Notes under the pieces: generated by a model
What the model saw: only the letters and a program-made list of their open reading frames with translations
What the model was told of the DNA's origin: nothing
Databases searched by the model: none
Source: an uncultured Oscillibacter sp.
GTDB taxonomy: Bacteria; Bacillota; Clostridia; Oscillospirales; Oscillospiraceae
Direction of reading: 5' to 3'
Length of the DNA stretch: 64,000 bases
Assembly (NCBI GenBank): GCA_900548505.1
Contig: URKI01000002.1
Location: forward strand, 1 to 64,000
In this document: piece after piece, positions 50,057 to 59,255 of the stretch
Numbering within the stretch: position 1 is the stretch's first letter
How the letters are laid out: each line of letters starts with the position of its first letter
Program-made: the position numbers and the translations under genes

Positions 50057-52033
50057 ATGGATTACCGTGAGAGAATACAGGAGCTGCGCCGTATCCTGAA
50101 TGAAAACGGCTATCGCTACTATGTGCTGGACGCACCCACCATGAGCGACTATGAATACGACATGCTCAACCGGGAGCTGGAGGAGCTGGAGGCCCAGCAC
50201 CCGGAGGAGATCACGCCGGATTCCCCCACCCAGCGGGTGGGAGGGAAGATCCTGGAGGGGTTCCAGCCTTATACCCACCAGGTGCCGCTGGAGAGTTTGC
50301 AGGATGTGTTCAGCCATGAGGAGACGGCGGAGTTCTGCGCCCGGATGGACGAAGCGTTGGGGGCCCAGGCGGTTTATTCCGTGGAGCCGAAGGTAGATGG
50401 TCTTTCCGTTGCACTGGAGTACCGCGACGGCGTGTTTGTCCGGGGCGCCACCCGGGGAGACGGCCGGGTAGGGGAGGACGTGACGGAGAACCTGCGGACC
50501 ATCCGCTCCATTCCGATGACTTTGCCGGATAAGCTGCCGCTGCTGGTGGTGCGGGGCGAGGTGTATATGGCCCGGTCCGTGTTCGAGGAGATCAACCGGG
50601 AACGGGAGCTTCAGGGAAAGCCTCTGATGGCAAATCCCCGCAACGCTGCCGCAGGCTCTTTGCGGCAGCTGGACCCGAAGGTGTGCGCCCAGCGCCGTCT
50701 GGATATCCAGGTATTCAATTTGCAGCAGGCGGAGGGCATGGAGTTCTCCACCCATACGGAGACCCTGGAATACCTTGCGTCTCAGCGGTTCAAGGTGATC
50801 CCTCATAAGAAGCTGGCAGGAGCCGAGGCCTGCCGGGAGGAGATCGAGCGGATCAACGACCAGCGCATGGACTATCCCTTTGATATTGACGGCGCTGTGG
50901 TGAAGCTGGACTCTCTGGCGGAGCGGGCCGTGCTGGGTTCCACGGCCAAGTTCCCCAAGTGGGCGGTGGCGTTCAAGTATCCGCCGGAGAAAAAGCCGGC
51001 TCAGGTGCTGGATATTGTGGTGCAGGTGGGCCGTACCGGTGTGCTGACACCCCGGGCCGTGCTGACGCCGGTGCGCCTGGCGGGCACTACTGTGACCAGC
51101 GCCACGCTGCACAACCAGGATTATATCACCGAAAAGGATATCCGGGTGGGGGACACCGTTGTGGTGCAGAAGGCCGGAGAGATCATCCCGGAGATCGTGG
51201 AGGTGGACTTCTCCAAGCGCCCGGAGGGAACGGTGCCCTATATGCTGCCGGAGCAGTGCCCGGTCTGCGGCGCGCCGGTGGTGCGGGACGAGGATGGCGC
51301 CGCGCTGCGCTGCACCGGCGCGGAGTGCCCGGCGCAGCTGCTGCGCAACCTTACCCATTTCGCCAGCCGGGACGCCATGGACATTGACGGCTGCGGTCCT
51401 GCGGTGCTGCAGCAGTTGGTGGACAATAGCCTGGTGGCCAATCCTGCAGATCTGTACAGTCTGCGCGCAGAGGACGTGGCCAAGCTGGAGCGAATGGGTG
51501 AAAAGTCTGCGGACAACCTGATCCGTGCCATCGCCAAGTCCAAGGAGAACGACCTTTCCAAGCTGATCTACGGTCTGGGTATCCGTCAGGTAGGCGAGAA
51601 GGCAGCCAAGGTGCTGGCCATGCATTTCGGCTCCATGGATGCCCTGATGGCGGCCACGGAGGAGGCACTGACGGAGATCAACGACGTGGGTGCCGTGACC
51701 GCCCGCTGCATCGTGGACTACCTGGCTGCGCCCCAGTCCAGGGATCTCATTGACCGGCTGAAAGCCGCCGGTGTGAACATGGAGAGCCACACAGAGCTGG
51801 TGGACCGTCGGTTTGAGGGCCAGACGTTCGTGCTGACCGGCACGCTGACCCGCTTTGACCGGAAGACGGCCCAGGCGCTCATCGAGGAGCGGGGCGGCAA
51901 GGCCGCGGGCTCCGTGTCCAAGCGAACCACCTATGTGGTGGCTGGTGAAGCGGCGGGCAGCAAGCTGCAAAAGGCCCGGGAACTGAATATCCCGGTCCTC
52001 ACAGAGGACGAGTTTGCCGAGATGCTGCGCTGA
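50057..52033 (+). CDS. ligA: NAD-dependent DNA ligase LigA
   Basis: This 658-residue ligase has the adenylation Lys in SVEPKVDGLSVALEY (about residue 112), RGDGRVGEDVTENLR, an OB fold, a four-Cys zinc finger (CPVCGAPVVRDEDGAALRC, then CPAQ), helix-hairpin-helix repeats and a C-terminal BRCT domain (about 585-655). It seals nicks in replication and repair. AGGAGG lies just upstream; a terminator follows. Confidence 0.98.
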   Translation: MDYRERIQELRRILNENGYRYYVLDAPTMSDYEYDMLNRELEELEAQHPEEITPDSPTQRVGGKILEGFQPYTHQVPLESLQDVFSHEETAEFCARMDEALGAQAVYSVEPKVDGLSVALEYRDGVFVRGATRGDGRVGEDVTENLRTIRSIPMTLPDKLPLLVVRGEVYMARSVFEEINRERELQGKPLMANPRNAAAGSLRQLDPKVCAQRRLDIQVFNLQQAEGMEFSTHTETLEYLASQRFKVIPHKKLAGAEACREEIERINDQRMDYPFDIDGAVVKLDSLAERAVLGSTAKFPKWAVAFKYPPEKKPAQVLDIVVQVGRTGVLTPRAVLTPVRLAGTTVTSATLHNQDYITEKDIRVGDTVVVQKAGEIIPEIVEVDFSKRPEGTVPYMLPEQCPVCGAPVVRDEDGAALRCTGAECPAQLLRNLTHFASRDAMDIDGCGPAVLQQLVDNSLVANPADLYSLRAEDVAKLERMGEKSADNLIRAIAKSKENDLSKLIYGLGIRQVGEKAAKVLAMHFGSMDALMAATEEALTEINDVGAVTARCIVDYLAAPQSRDLIDRLKAAGVNMESHTELVDRRFEGQTFVLTGTLTRFDRKTAQALIEERGGKAAGSVSKRTTYVVAGEAAGSKLQKARELNIPVLTEDEFAEMLR

Positions 52034-52060
52034 CACGGCAGATAGAGTCCTGAAAAATAG

Positions 52061-52089
52061 AAACGCCGCGGAAACTTCCGCGGCGTTTT
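52061..52089. terminator. Bidirectional terminator between ligA and cotJC
   Basis: AAACGCCGCGG and CCGCGGCGTTT with an AAACTT loop and T tail; it lies between convergent genes. Confidence 0.88.
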
Positions 52090-52105
52090 CTTATGCACGA
52101 TTGCC

Positions 52106-52702
52106 TTATCGGTCAAAGGCGGGGTTGAGATAGTAGACGTTTTTCTCGTCCATTTTATCCTTTGCAAGCCGCAATCCCTCACCGAAGCGCTGGAAGTGGA
52201 CGATCTCCCGGGCCCGCAGGAATTTGATGGCGTCAGAGACGTCGGGATCATCGGACAGGCGGAGAATATTGTCGTAGGTGACACGCGCCTTCTGTTCAGC
52301 GGCCAGATCTTCCGTCAGATCGGCAATTACATCGCCTTTGACGGCCATGCCGGCGGCGTTCCACGGAGAGCCGGAGGCGGCGGTAGGATAGACGCCTGCG
52401 GTGTGGTCTACAAAGTAGGGGGCAAAGCCTGCTTCTTTGATCTGGTCCTCCGTCAGGTTCCGCGTCAGCTGGTGGACGATGGTGCCGATCATTTCCAGAT
52501 GGCCCAGCTCTTCCGTGCCGATGTCCGTCAAGAGGGCTTTCAGCTCCGGGTAAGGCATGGAATAGCGCTGAGAGAGATATCGCAGCGAAGCGCCCAGCTC
52601 GCCGTCCGGTCCGCCGTACTGGCTGATGATCAGGGCTGCCAGTTTGGGATTGGTATTTTTGATTCTGACCGGGTACTGCAGCTTCTTTTCATATACAAAC
52701 AT
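52106..52702 (-). CDS. cotJC: Spore coat protein CotJC (manganese-catalase family)
   Basis: This 198-residue protein is a ferritin-like four-helix manganese-catalase domain with metal ligands in DIGTEELGHLEMIG (about residues 61-74) and REIVHFQRFGEGL (about 166-178). CotJC is a spore-coat-associated protein in Bacillus and Clostridium. ATG 52702 shares one base with the stop of the cotJA-JB gene. Confidence 0.93.
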   Translation of the reverse strand: MFVYEKKLQYPVRIKNTNPKLAALIISQYGGPDGELGASLRYLSQRYSMPYPELKALLTDIGTEELGHLEMIGTIVHQLTRNLTEDQIKEAGFAPYFVDHTAGVYPTAASGSPWNAAGMAVKGDVIADLTEDLAAEQKARVTYDNILRLSDDPDVSDAIKFLRAREIVHFQRFGEGLRLAKDKMDEKNVYYLNPAFDR

Positions 52703-53163
52703 TATTCACCAACTCCTTCCTCCCAGGGCCAGGGATCTTTCAGCCATGCGTAGCCGTCCTCGGGCGTGAGGGTGGTCTGGGTAAGAGGGCCGTAGCGTTT
52801 CTCGTACTTTTCCCGGCCTTCGTTTGCCAGCTTGATATAGGACCAGTAGAGCTGCAGGACCTCCTGATCCTGGGCGTGCGTCACCAGATACAGTCCCAGC
52901 TCGCCGATGGCGAAATCCAGCGCCATCAGCTCAGCCAGAGCCGTATTGGCCATTTTGGTGCGTGCCTGGATGGCCGCTTTGAAGGGAAGGTCCAGTCCGG
53001 GGAACAGCGTGCCGGTCTGCAGGGCCTCCATCCGGCTGTAGCGCACCGGGTTCGGCTGCTGTGTGGGTACAAAGGGGAAGGCCAGCGCGCCGCAGGCACC
53101 GGGCAGCGACCCCTGATTCTCGCCGCATGAGGCGGCGGGGGAATTGATTTTCATGGTGTCCAT
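52702..53163 (-). CDS. Fused CotJA-CotJB spore coat protein
   Basis: This 153-residue protein combines two parts that are separate genes in known cotJ operons. Residues about 30-65 (PNPVRYSRMEALQTGTLFPG, then LDLPF) match CotJA, and about 72-150 (LMALDFAIGELGLYLVTHAQ, ending EDGYAWLKDPWPWE) match CotJB. There is no stop or frameshift between them. AAAGGAGG lies 12 bases before ATG 53163. cotJC follows without a gap, so the operon is complete in two genes. Confidence 0.87.
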   Translation of the reverse strand: MDTMKINSPAASCGENQGSLPGACGALAFPFVPTQQPNPVRYSRMEALQTGTLFPGLDLPFKAAIQARTKMANTALAELMALDFAIGELGLYLVTHAQDQEVLQLYWSYIKLANEGREKYEKRYGPLTQTTLTPEDGYAWLKDPWPWEEGVGE

Positions 53164-53338
53164 GTTGGGTAGAATCCTCCTTTGCCGATGGACTCAGGCA
53201 GGGAAGTACCCCGCCTGATCCATGATATGCCGCAGAGAGCAGCGGGGAGCATGGCCTTGATTTTGGACAGGGGCGCGGCTATAATCGGGTATATGGGATA
53301 AGCAGACAGGCATACGTTCTCTCTGGGAGGTGCTGTCT

Positions 53339-54055
53339 GTGGTGGTATTGGTGGTAAAACGGCGCTTGGCGGCCGTATTTGGCGTGTGTCTGGTATTGGG
53401 CGGAGTGCTGGCGTCTGCAAAATGGATCTCCGCCGTGCCAGCGTTTTCGGCGGCGGTGACGCCGCCGGTGGTGCTGGTGATCGACCCGGGCCACGGCGGA
53501 GAGGACGGCGGCGCGGTCTCGGCAGACCAAAGTGTGACGGAGAGTCAGATCAATTTGGAAATTGCTCTGCGGGTGCGGGATCTCATGGCGTTTTTCGGGC
53601 AGCCGACGGTCATGACCCGGATCGAGGACCGGGCCATCTACTCATCCCAGGCTCAGACGCTGCGGGAAAAGAAGGTTTCCGACCTGGAAAACCGGGTGGC
53701 CCTGGTTAATGAACTGGACGGCGCTGTGCTTTTGAGCATCCATCAGAATAGTCTCCCATCCTCGCCGGTTACCCACGGCGCACAGGTGTTCTGGAACGGC
53801 GGGGAAGGGGCGGAGGCCTGGGGGACCATGGTGCAGGATGCACTCAACCAGACGGTCAACGTAGGAAATGAAAAACAGGGGCGGAGGATCGCGGATTCCA
53901 TCTACCTGATGAAGCATGTACAGTCTCCCGCCGTACTGGTGGAGTGCGGCTTTTTATCCAACGGGGAGGAGACGGTGCTGCTCCAAAAACCAGACTATCA
54001 GCTGACGCTGGCGACGGCCATTGCGGCCGGGTGCATGGCGTGGAACGGAGAATGA
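53339..54055 (+). CDS. cwlD: Germination-specific N-acetylmuramoyl-L-alanine amidase CwlD
   Basis: This protein of about 238 residues has an N-terminal membrane/signal helix (about residues 6-30) and an Amidase_3 zinc domain with IDPGHGGEDGGA (about 45-56), SIHQNSLP (about 135-142) and VECGFLSNGEE. CwlD makes muramic lactam in spore cortex. GGGAGG at 53325-53330 fits GTG 53339; GTG 53330 is also in frame. radA starts 3 bases after its stop. Confidence 0.92.
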   Translation: MVVLVVKRRLAAVFGVCLVLGGVLASAKWISAVPAFSAAVTPPVVLVIDPGHGGEDGGAVSADQSVTESQINLEIALRVRDLMAFFGQPTVMTRIEDRAIYSSQAQTLREKKVSDLENRVALVNELDGAVLLSIHQNSLPSSPVTHGAQVFWNGGEGAEAWGTMVQDALNQTVNVGNEKQGRRIADSIYLMKHVQSPAVLVECGFLSNGEETVLLQKPDYQLTLATAIAAGCMAWNGE

Positions 54056-54058
54056 TAC

Positions 54059-55441
54059 GTGAAGCAAAAGACACTCTTTTACTGTACAGAATGCGGCAAT
54101 GAGACGCCCAAATGGGCAGGGAAGTGCCCTGCCTGCGGCGCATGGAATACCATTGTAGAGCAACCGGAGCCTGCGGTTTCCGCCAAGGGCGGCGGCCGGT
54201 CCGGCGGGAGCCGGGGGCGCCTGGCAGCACCGAAAGCACAGCCTGTGACAGAGCTGGACAGTGACGAGGAGATCCGGTTTCCCACCGGCATGGGGGAGCT
54301 GGACCGGGTACTGGGCGGCGGTGCGGTCAAGGGCTCGCTGGTACTGGTGGGCGGTGCGCCGGGTATCGGAAAATCCACGCTGATGCTGCAGATCTGCAGT
54401 AAATTGTGCGAATTTTCAAAGGTTTTGTATGTATCCGGCGAGGAATCCACCCACCAGCTGAAGCTGCGGGCACGGCGGCTGCAGGTGGACAGCGCTTCGC
54501 TGTATGTTCTGTCCGAGACGGGGCTGGACGAGGTGCTGGGGGCTGTGGAAGCGGAGAAGCCGGATATTCTGATCGTGGACTCCATTCAGACGCTCTGCCG
54601 GGAGGACCTGGATTCTCCGGCTGGCAGCGTCAGCCAGGTGAAAGAGTGCACCATGACGCTGATGCACCTGGCCAAAAGCCAGGGGATCACTGTGTTTGTG
54701 ATCGGTCACGTGAATAAGGAGGGCTCCATCGCAGGCCCCAAGGTGCTGGAGCATATGGTGGACTGTGTGCTGTACTTTGAAGGAGACCGCCACACGACGC
54801 ACCGTATTTTGCGGGCAGCCAAAAACCGCTTCGGCGCCACCAATGAGATCGGTGTTTTCGAAATGCGCAACGAGGGCCTGATACAGGTGGAGAATCCCTC
54901 AGAGCTGCTGCTGTCAGGGCGCCCGGACGATGCACCGGGCACCTGCGTGACGTGCGTCATGGAGGGGATGCGGCCGGTGCTGGCGGAGATCCAGGCGCTG
55001 GTGGTGTCCAGCAGCGGTACGAATCCCCGCCGTACCAGCAACGGATTTGACTACAATCGTGCCGCCATGCTGCTGGCTGTTCTGGAAAAACGCGGCGGGC
55101 TGAAAGTGTCCGCCTGTGACGCATATATCAATATTATCGGCGGACTGTGGCTGGAAGAGCCTGCTGCCGACCTGGGCGCTGTGGTAGCCATTGCGTCCAG
55201 CTATCTGGACCGGCCGGTTCCGGGAGATATGGTAGCCATTGGAGAGGTGGGACTGACCGGCGAGCTGCGGACTGTGACGCAGCTTTCCCAGCGTGTCAGT
55301 GAAGCCCGCCGTCTGGGGTTCCGCCGGTGCCTGATTCCGGCTCATGGGGCGGAGTCGCTGCGCGTGCCGGAGGGAATGGATGTGATCCCGGCTCGGAATA
55401 TCGGTGAGGCGATCCGAGCCGCGCTTGGCCAGCGGGGATAA
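54059..55441 (+). CDS. radA: DNA repair protein RadA/Sms
   Basis: This 460-residue protein has a four-Cys zinc finger (CTECGNETPKWAGKCPACG, residues 9-27), a RecA-like core with Walker A GGAPGIGKSTL (about 97-107), the RadA-specific KNRFGATNE (about 261-269) and a Lon-like C-terminal domain. It is a helicase that aids branch migration in recombination. Start is GTG at 54059. Confidence 0.97.
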   Translation: MKQKTLFYCTECGNETPKWAGKCPACGAWNTIVEQPEPAVSAKGGGRSGGSRGRLAAPKAQPVTELDSDEEIRFPTGMGELDRVLGGGAVKGSLVLVGGAPGIGKSTLMLQICSKLCEFSKVLYVSGEESTHQLKLRARRLQVDSASLYVLSETGLDEVLGAVEAEKPDILIVDSIQTLCREDLDSPAGSVSQVKECTMTLMHLAKSQGITVFVIGHVNKEGSIAGPKVLEHMVDCVLYFEGDRHTTHRILRAAKNRFGATNEIGVFEMRNEGLIQVENPSELLLSGRPDDAPGTCVTCVMEGMRPVLAEIQALVVSSSGTNPRRTSNGFDYNRAAMLLAVLEKRGGLKVSACDAYINIIGGLWLEEPAADLGAVVAIASSYLDRPVPGDMVAIGEVGLTGELRTVTQLSQRVSEARRLGFRRCLIPAHGAESLRVPEGMDVIPARNIGEAIRAALGQRG

Positions 55442-55553
55442 AGTGGACGCATGCGCCGCCCAGAGACGGCAGACCGGCTGCGGCTGCGCTGTCCAGTGTG
55501 CACAGGCCGTCTTGCTGGTAAACGCAGGTGCTGGTGCATGGGATCAGGCTCAT
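55296..55553 (-). CDS. Small Cys-rich protein overlapping radA antisense
   Basis: This 85-residue frame begins MSLIPCTSTCVYQQDGLCTL and has four Cys (about 6, 10, 18, 35), like small clostridial zinc- or cluster-binding proteins that often carry the wrong label of hydroxymyristoyl-ACP dehydratase. The conserved-looking part ends by residue 41. The rest is antisense to the radA 3' end and looks like non-selected read-out. No clear ribosome site is seen. It may be a real short gene with an extended tail. Confidence 0.45.
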   Translation of the reverse strand: MSLIPCTSTCVYQQDGLCTLDSAAAAGLPSLGGACVHFIPAGQARLGSPHRYSEPGSHPFPPARAATPPHEPESGTGGTPDGGLH

Positions 55554-55662
55554 AGAACATCATCCGTTTCTTTGAAGTTTGGAAGCAACATTAGGATGCC
55601 CGCTACAAAGCGGGCTATACCATAAAAGAACAGTATAGAGGGGAGGTTTTGCGGGGATATAT

Positions 55663-55696
55663 AAAATTGAACAAAATAAAAATTTTGTTCAATTTA
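55663..55696. repeat. 34-bp palindrome, dif-like, near the Xer gene
   Basis: AAAATTGAACAAAAT, centre AAAA, ATTTTGTTCAATTTA. The arms are 14 bases perfect plus one outer mismatch. It matches 27 of 34 positions of the reconstructed prophage target site with the same arm and centre lengths. It lies 89 bases before the recombinase gene. The rest of the gap 55442-55784 holds no recognised gene on the plus strand. Confidence 0.8.
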
Positions 55697-55784
55697 GGGG
55701 AGAGGAAAATGGGCTCCTCCCCGAAAATGGCCGGTTTTCACGGGATTTGAGCGGCTGTGAAACCGGCATTCCGCAAGCTGCACA

Positions 55785-56798
55785 ATGTTGGATTATCGCA
55801 CACAAGCGCCTGAGATCCTGCGGGATTTTCTGGCTTACCATGAAACCGTCAAAGCACATTCCCGCCGGACGGTAGATGAATATTATCTGGACCTGCGGAA
55901 TTTCTTCCGCTACATGAAACAAATCCGTGATCCTGATCTTGCGGATCGCGCGCTGGATGAAATCGATATTATGGATGTGGATCTTCCGTTTGTGGCGTCC
56001 ATCACGCTGACGGATATCTACGGCTACATGACCTACCTGAGCCGGGACCGCATTCAAAACCAAAACAGCCGCAGCCCGGAATACGGCCTGACGCCTGCTT
56101 CCCGGGCCCGGAAAATCGCCACGATCCGGTCTTTTTATAATTACCTGACCAATAAAATGCACCTACTTCGTGAAAATCCTGTCAAAGATATCGATTCTCC
56201 CAAGCTGAAAAAGACGCTCCCCAAGTATCTGACGCTGGAAGAAAGCGTCCAGCTGCTGGGGTCCGTGGATGGGAAAAATCAGGAGCGGGACTATTGTATT
56301 TTGACGTTGTTTCTCAACTGCGGATTGCGGATCTCAGAGCTGGTTGGGCTGAATCTGCAGGATATCCAGGGCGATGCGCTGCGGGTGCTTGGCAAAGGCA
56401 ACAAGGTGCGGATCATCTACCTGAATGAAGCCTGCCAGAGCGCGCTACAGCAGTATCTGGCTGTGCGGCGTCCCATCCGCGGACGGGATGAAAACGCACT
56501 GTTTTTGTCCTCACAGAACGAGCGGATCAGCCGATCCACAGTCCATGCCATGGTCAAAAAGCGCCTGGGTGAAGCCGGACTGGACAGTCGGCAATATTCC
56601 TCCCATAAGCTCCGCCATACGGCGGCTACGCTGATGCTGCAAAACGGCGTGGATGTGCGCGCGGTTCAGGAAGTTCTGGGACACGATCACCTCAATACCA
56701 CTGAGATCTATACGCATATCGACAATGACGCGCTGCGTGTGGCGGCAAAGGCCAATCCCCTGTCCCGGACATTCCGCGAAAAAAAGAAGAAAGACTAA
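55785..56798 (+). CDS. Xer-family tyrosine recombinase
   Basis: This 337-residue recombinase has an N-terminal core-binding domain longer than usual (about residues 1-140, with an insertion near QNQNSRSPEYG) and a catalytic domain with Arg in NCGLRISEL, HKLRHTAA, LGHDHLNTTEIYTHI containing His and the nucleophile Tyr. It resembles clostridial XerC-like or single-enzyme XerS-like proteins. A dif-like palindrome just upstream may be its own site. ATG 55785 has no clear ribosome site. Confidence 0.88.
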   Translation: MLDYRTQAPEILRDFLAYHETVKAHSRRTVDEYYLDLRNFFRYMKQIRDPDLADRALDEIDIMDVDLPFVASITLTDIYGYMTYLSRDRIQNQNSRSPEYGLTPASRARKIATIRSFYNYLTNKMHLLRENPVKDIDSPKLKKTLPKYLTLEESVQLLGSVDGKNQERDYCILTLFLNCGLRISELVGLNLQDIQGDALRVLGKGNKVRIIYLNEACQSALQQYLAVRRPIRGRDENALFLSSQNERISRSTVHAMVKKRLGEAGLDSRQYSSHKLRHTAATLMLQNGVDVRAVQEVLGHDHLNTTEIYTHIDNDALRVAAKANPLSRTFREKKKKD

Positions 56799-56802
56799 AT
56801 AA

Positions 56803-56832
56803 AAGGGGGACCGTCTTTAGACGCTCCCCCTT
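56803..56832 (+). terminator. Terminator after the Xer gene
   Basis: AAGGGGGACCGTC and GACGCTCCCCCTT with a TTTA loop. Confidence 0.75.
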
Positions 56833-56874
56833 CTCTCCCCTTTCCTGCCGGCTTTGGCCCAGGGGAGAGATTTT

Positions 56875-57390
56875 TTATTTTATAGGAAAGATCGGTTTTC
56901 CGGTGGCAGTCTCCAAAAGAGCGCGGAATTGCTCGCAGTTTCCGCCGGTCAAAGAAGATTTGTCATAGATTTGAGCATGTTTTTGGCCTAAAATGAAGAT
57001 AAAGTATCTGGGGGATTCCGCCACTGCTGCAATGGTCTCATAACTCCATTTTGTGGTGCTGATCTTCGACTTGGTGCAATACTGCTCCGGGGTGAATGTG
57101 GCGTCTACCTGTTCCGTGCCGGGCAGAACACAGCGGTATGCGATCCAGCCGTCCAGATGGTCCTCCAGGAGCCTTGTGACCAGCATGAAGATGGCCACAA
57201 GGCCGCAGATGATATTGGAAGAGGTCAGTGTGCCGTCCAGCGGGATGGCACACAAAATCCCCAGAAGCAGGACTGCATAGATCCAGATATGGAAAAAACG
57301 ATTGCGTTTTTGATTGATCGTTTTGCGGCTGGCCCGCGCCATGATGGTCATTGCGGGACGGTCATAGGTGGTGTGCATTTGAAATTCCAT
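56875..57390 (-). CDS. YcxB-like membrane protein
   Basis: This 171-residue protein has two helices (about residues 34-52 and 56-75) followed by a soluble domain with TKSKISTTKWSYETIAAVAE and a YFIFILGQ strand, as in YcxB-family proteins. Function unknown. It is a single gene between two terminator-like hairpins. Confidence 0.75.
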   Translation of the reverse strand: MEFQMHTTYDRPAMTIMARASRKTINQKRNRFFHIWIYAVLLLGILCAIPLDGTLTSSNIICGLVAIFMLVTRLLEDHLDGWIAYRCVLPGTEQVDATFTPEQYCTKSKISTTKWSYETIAAVAESPRYFIFILGQKHAQIYDKSSLTGGNCEQFRALLETATGKPIFPIK

Positions 57391-57487
57391 GGGGTACCTC
57401 CCTGTTTGCAGATGGGGTTTGCCATATCTTTGAGACGGTTGGGAGGCCGATATAGATTCTTAATTTTTCTAAAGGATTAATAGAAGC

Positions 57488-57518
57488 AAAAAAGCACCGC
57501 CCGCAGGCGGTGCTTTTT
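57488..57518. terminator. Terminator between SLH-GH18 and YcxB-like genes
   Basis: AAAAAGCACCGCC and GGCGGTGCTTTTT with a CGCA loop; T runs fit the minus-strand gene upstream of it. Confidence 0.88.
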
Positions 57519-57523
57519 CATGC

Positions 57524-59182
57524 TCACAGCAGACAGCTCCAATTCCATGCAGGGTACATAGGCATAGAACCGAGACGCCACACGGAGACGCCGGACACAT
57601 CCAGCAGTGCGGCGGCTTCCATGGCTTTTTGCAGCGTATCTGCATTCTGATACCACAGGAAGTACCGGCTGCCATCCTCTGTGGTGTAGATGGCATAGGA
57701 GTGCTGGTAGGCATCAGACCAGCCCAGAACGGTATCGGCTTGCTGGAGCCGCTTGGACACAGTCTCGTTGGAGGGATAGACCGGTGTCCCGGAGACCAGC
57801 TTTCCGTTCCCGTCGATCTGCCAGGCTACATTTTTGCAGCTGAACCCCAGAACTACCTTGGAGCGGTCCTGCACACCGAAAGTGGCATCCGTGATGGCCA
57901 TCAGAGAGTAGAATACCTGATCGATGGGCGCGGGGCATGCAGTTTGGTGATAGGTTGTCCCCTCGTATCCGGACAGGTCATGGGTATCATAATCGTAAGC
58001 CATCAAAATGACCTTGTCCGCCAGATCCCCGATGGCCCGGTAGTCGTAGCCGTCATAGTAGCTGCCGGTGGCGAGAGCAGGCTGCACACATACATACAAA
58101 GAGAGATCACGGGAATCCAGACTGTCCAAGTCTTCAGACAGCTGGCGCAAAAAGTCGGTAAAGTTGTCCCGGTCGGCTGCCCGCAGACCCTCGAAATCAA
58201 TGGTGACGCCTGCGTAGGGATTTTTCCCAATGGCTTCGTAGGAAGCGGTCAGCTCTGCGACGATGGCTTCTGCGGCCTCCTGCCGTCCTGTTTCAGAAGA
58301 GAGCATCTCCCGCAGACTGCTCCCCTCCATGAATACGCTCAGATTCAGAGGCGTGCCGCTTGCGTCCAGAGAGTTGGTGACGCTTTCGTAGCCGTCAGGA
58401 ATATAGTATATGTTTCCGCCTGCGGTGGTGGTCTCCAGTGAAGCGGAGGTCCCATCCCAGACCATGTGGCTCCAGCCTGCGCTGATGGCGTCCATATCCT
58501 GAGCATAGTTCAGCTGGCTGTAAGAAGAGATGGCGTAGAAGCCATGGACCCAGTCTGCTTTCTGGCCCAGCTTTTCATAGATCCGCACCAGCATGGCGGC
58601 TGCCTGGGCGCGGGTGGCGGTGGCATCAGGAGAAAACGTGGTATCAGACGTTCCCTTGGTCATGCCGATAGCGTAAGCCACGGCGATATACCCTCGCCCC
58701 TCCGCCACATCGGTAAAGGGCAGCGTGGAGGCGGAGTCGGCCAGCTTGGCAGCACCTTTCAGACCCAGGGCCCGGACCAGGATCTCCGCCATTTCCCCGC
58801 GGGTAATGGGATCTGAGGGGCGGAAAGGCTTGTCGGTATCCACCCAGTCGTGCTCTGCCGCGGCATCGATGGAGCTGTAATAGGCTTTGACGCTCTGGTA
58901 GTCCACCTGCATCGCTGCTGTGATGTGGCCGACCTGTGTCTCGTCATTTCCCTGGGGCAGCAGCATCCGATCCAGTACCGTGACGAACTGGGCCCGGGTC
59001 ATGGGATCGGCATATCCGAAATTCTCTGTGCTGTATCCGTTCATCAGACCATAGTCCACAGCCTTCTGCACTTCCCCGGCCAGAGCACTGCCGGACGGGA
59101 CATCTTGGTACACAGCGGCGGCGGGCACTGCGGCAGCAGCCAGCAGCGATGCGGAAAGCGCAAGAGAAAGCAGCTTTTTCAT
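57524..59182 (-). CDS. SLH-domain protein with GH18 hydrolase domain
   Basis: This 552-residue protein has a signal peptide (MKKLLSLALSASLLAAAAVP), three S-layer homology repeats (about residues 24-85, 100-155 and 156-205, with motifs such as PMTRAQFVTVLDRML and PDATATRAQAAAMLVRIYE), and a GH18 barrel (about 210-550) with catalytic Asp/Glu in YAGVTIDFEGL. It resembles cortex- or wall-hydrolysing SleL/YaaH domains but with SLH anchors instead of LysM. Surface location is likely. Confidence 0.9.
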   Translation of the reverse strand: MKKLLSLALSASLLAAAAVPAAAVYQDVPSGSALAGEVQKAVDYGLMNGYSTENFGYADPMTRAQFVTVLDRMLLPQGNDETQVGHITAAMQVDYQSVKAYYSSIDAAAEHDWVDTDKPFRPSDPITRGEMAEILVRALGLKGAAKLADSASTLPFTDVAEGRGYIAVAYAIGMTKGTSDTTFSPDATATRAQAAAMLVRIYEKLGQKADWVHGFYAISSYSQLNYAQDMDAISAGWSHMVWDGTSASLETTTAGGNIYYIPDGYESVTNSLDASGTPLNLSVFMEGSSLREMLSSETGRQEAAEAIVAELTASYEAIGKNPYAGVTIDFEGLRAADRDNFTDFLRQLSEDLDSLDSRDLSLYVCVQPALATGSYYDGYDYRAIGDLADKVILMAYDYDTHDLSGYEGTTYHQTACPAPIDQVFYSLMAITDATFGVQDRSKVVLGFSCKNVAWQIDGNGKLVSGTPVYPSNETVSKRLQQADTVLGWSDAYQHSYAIYTTEDGSRYFLWYQNADTLQKAMEAAALLDVSGVSVWRLGSMPMYPAWNWSCLL

Positions 59183-59255
59183 AGGCGAACCTCCTTTACC
59201 TGGTTGCGCCCATCATAATCCAATTTTTGGTTGAGTTCATGAACAAATCATGAAC

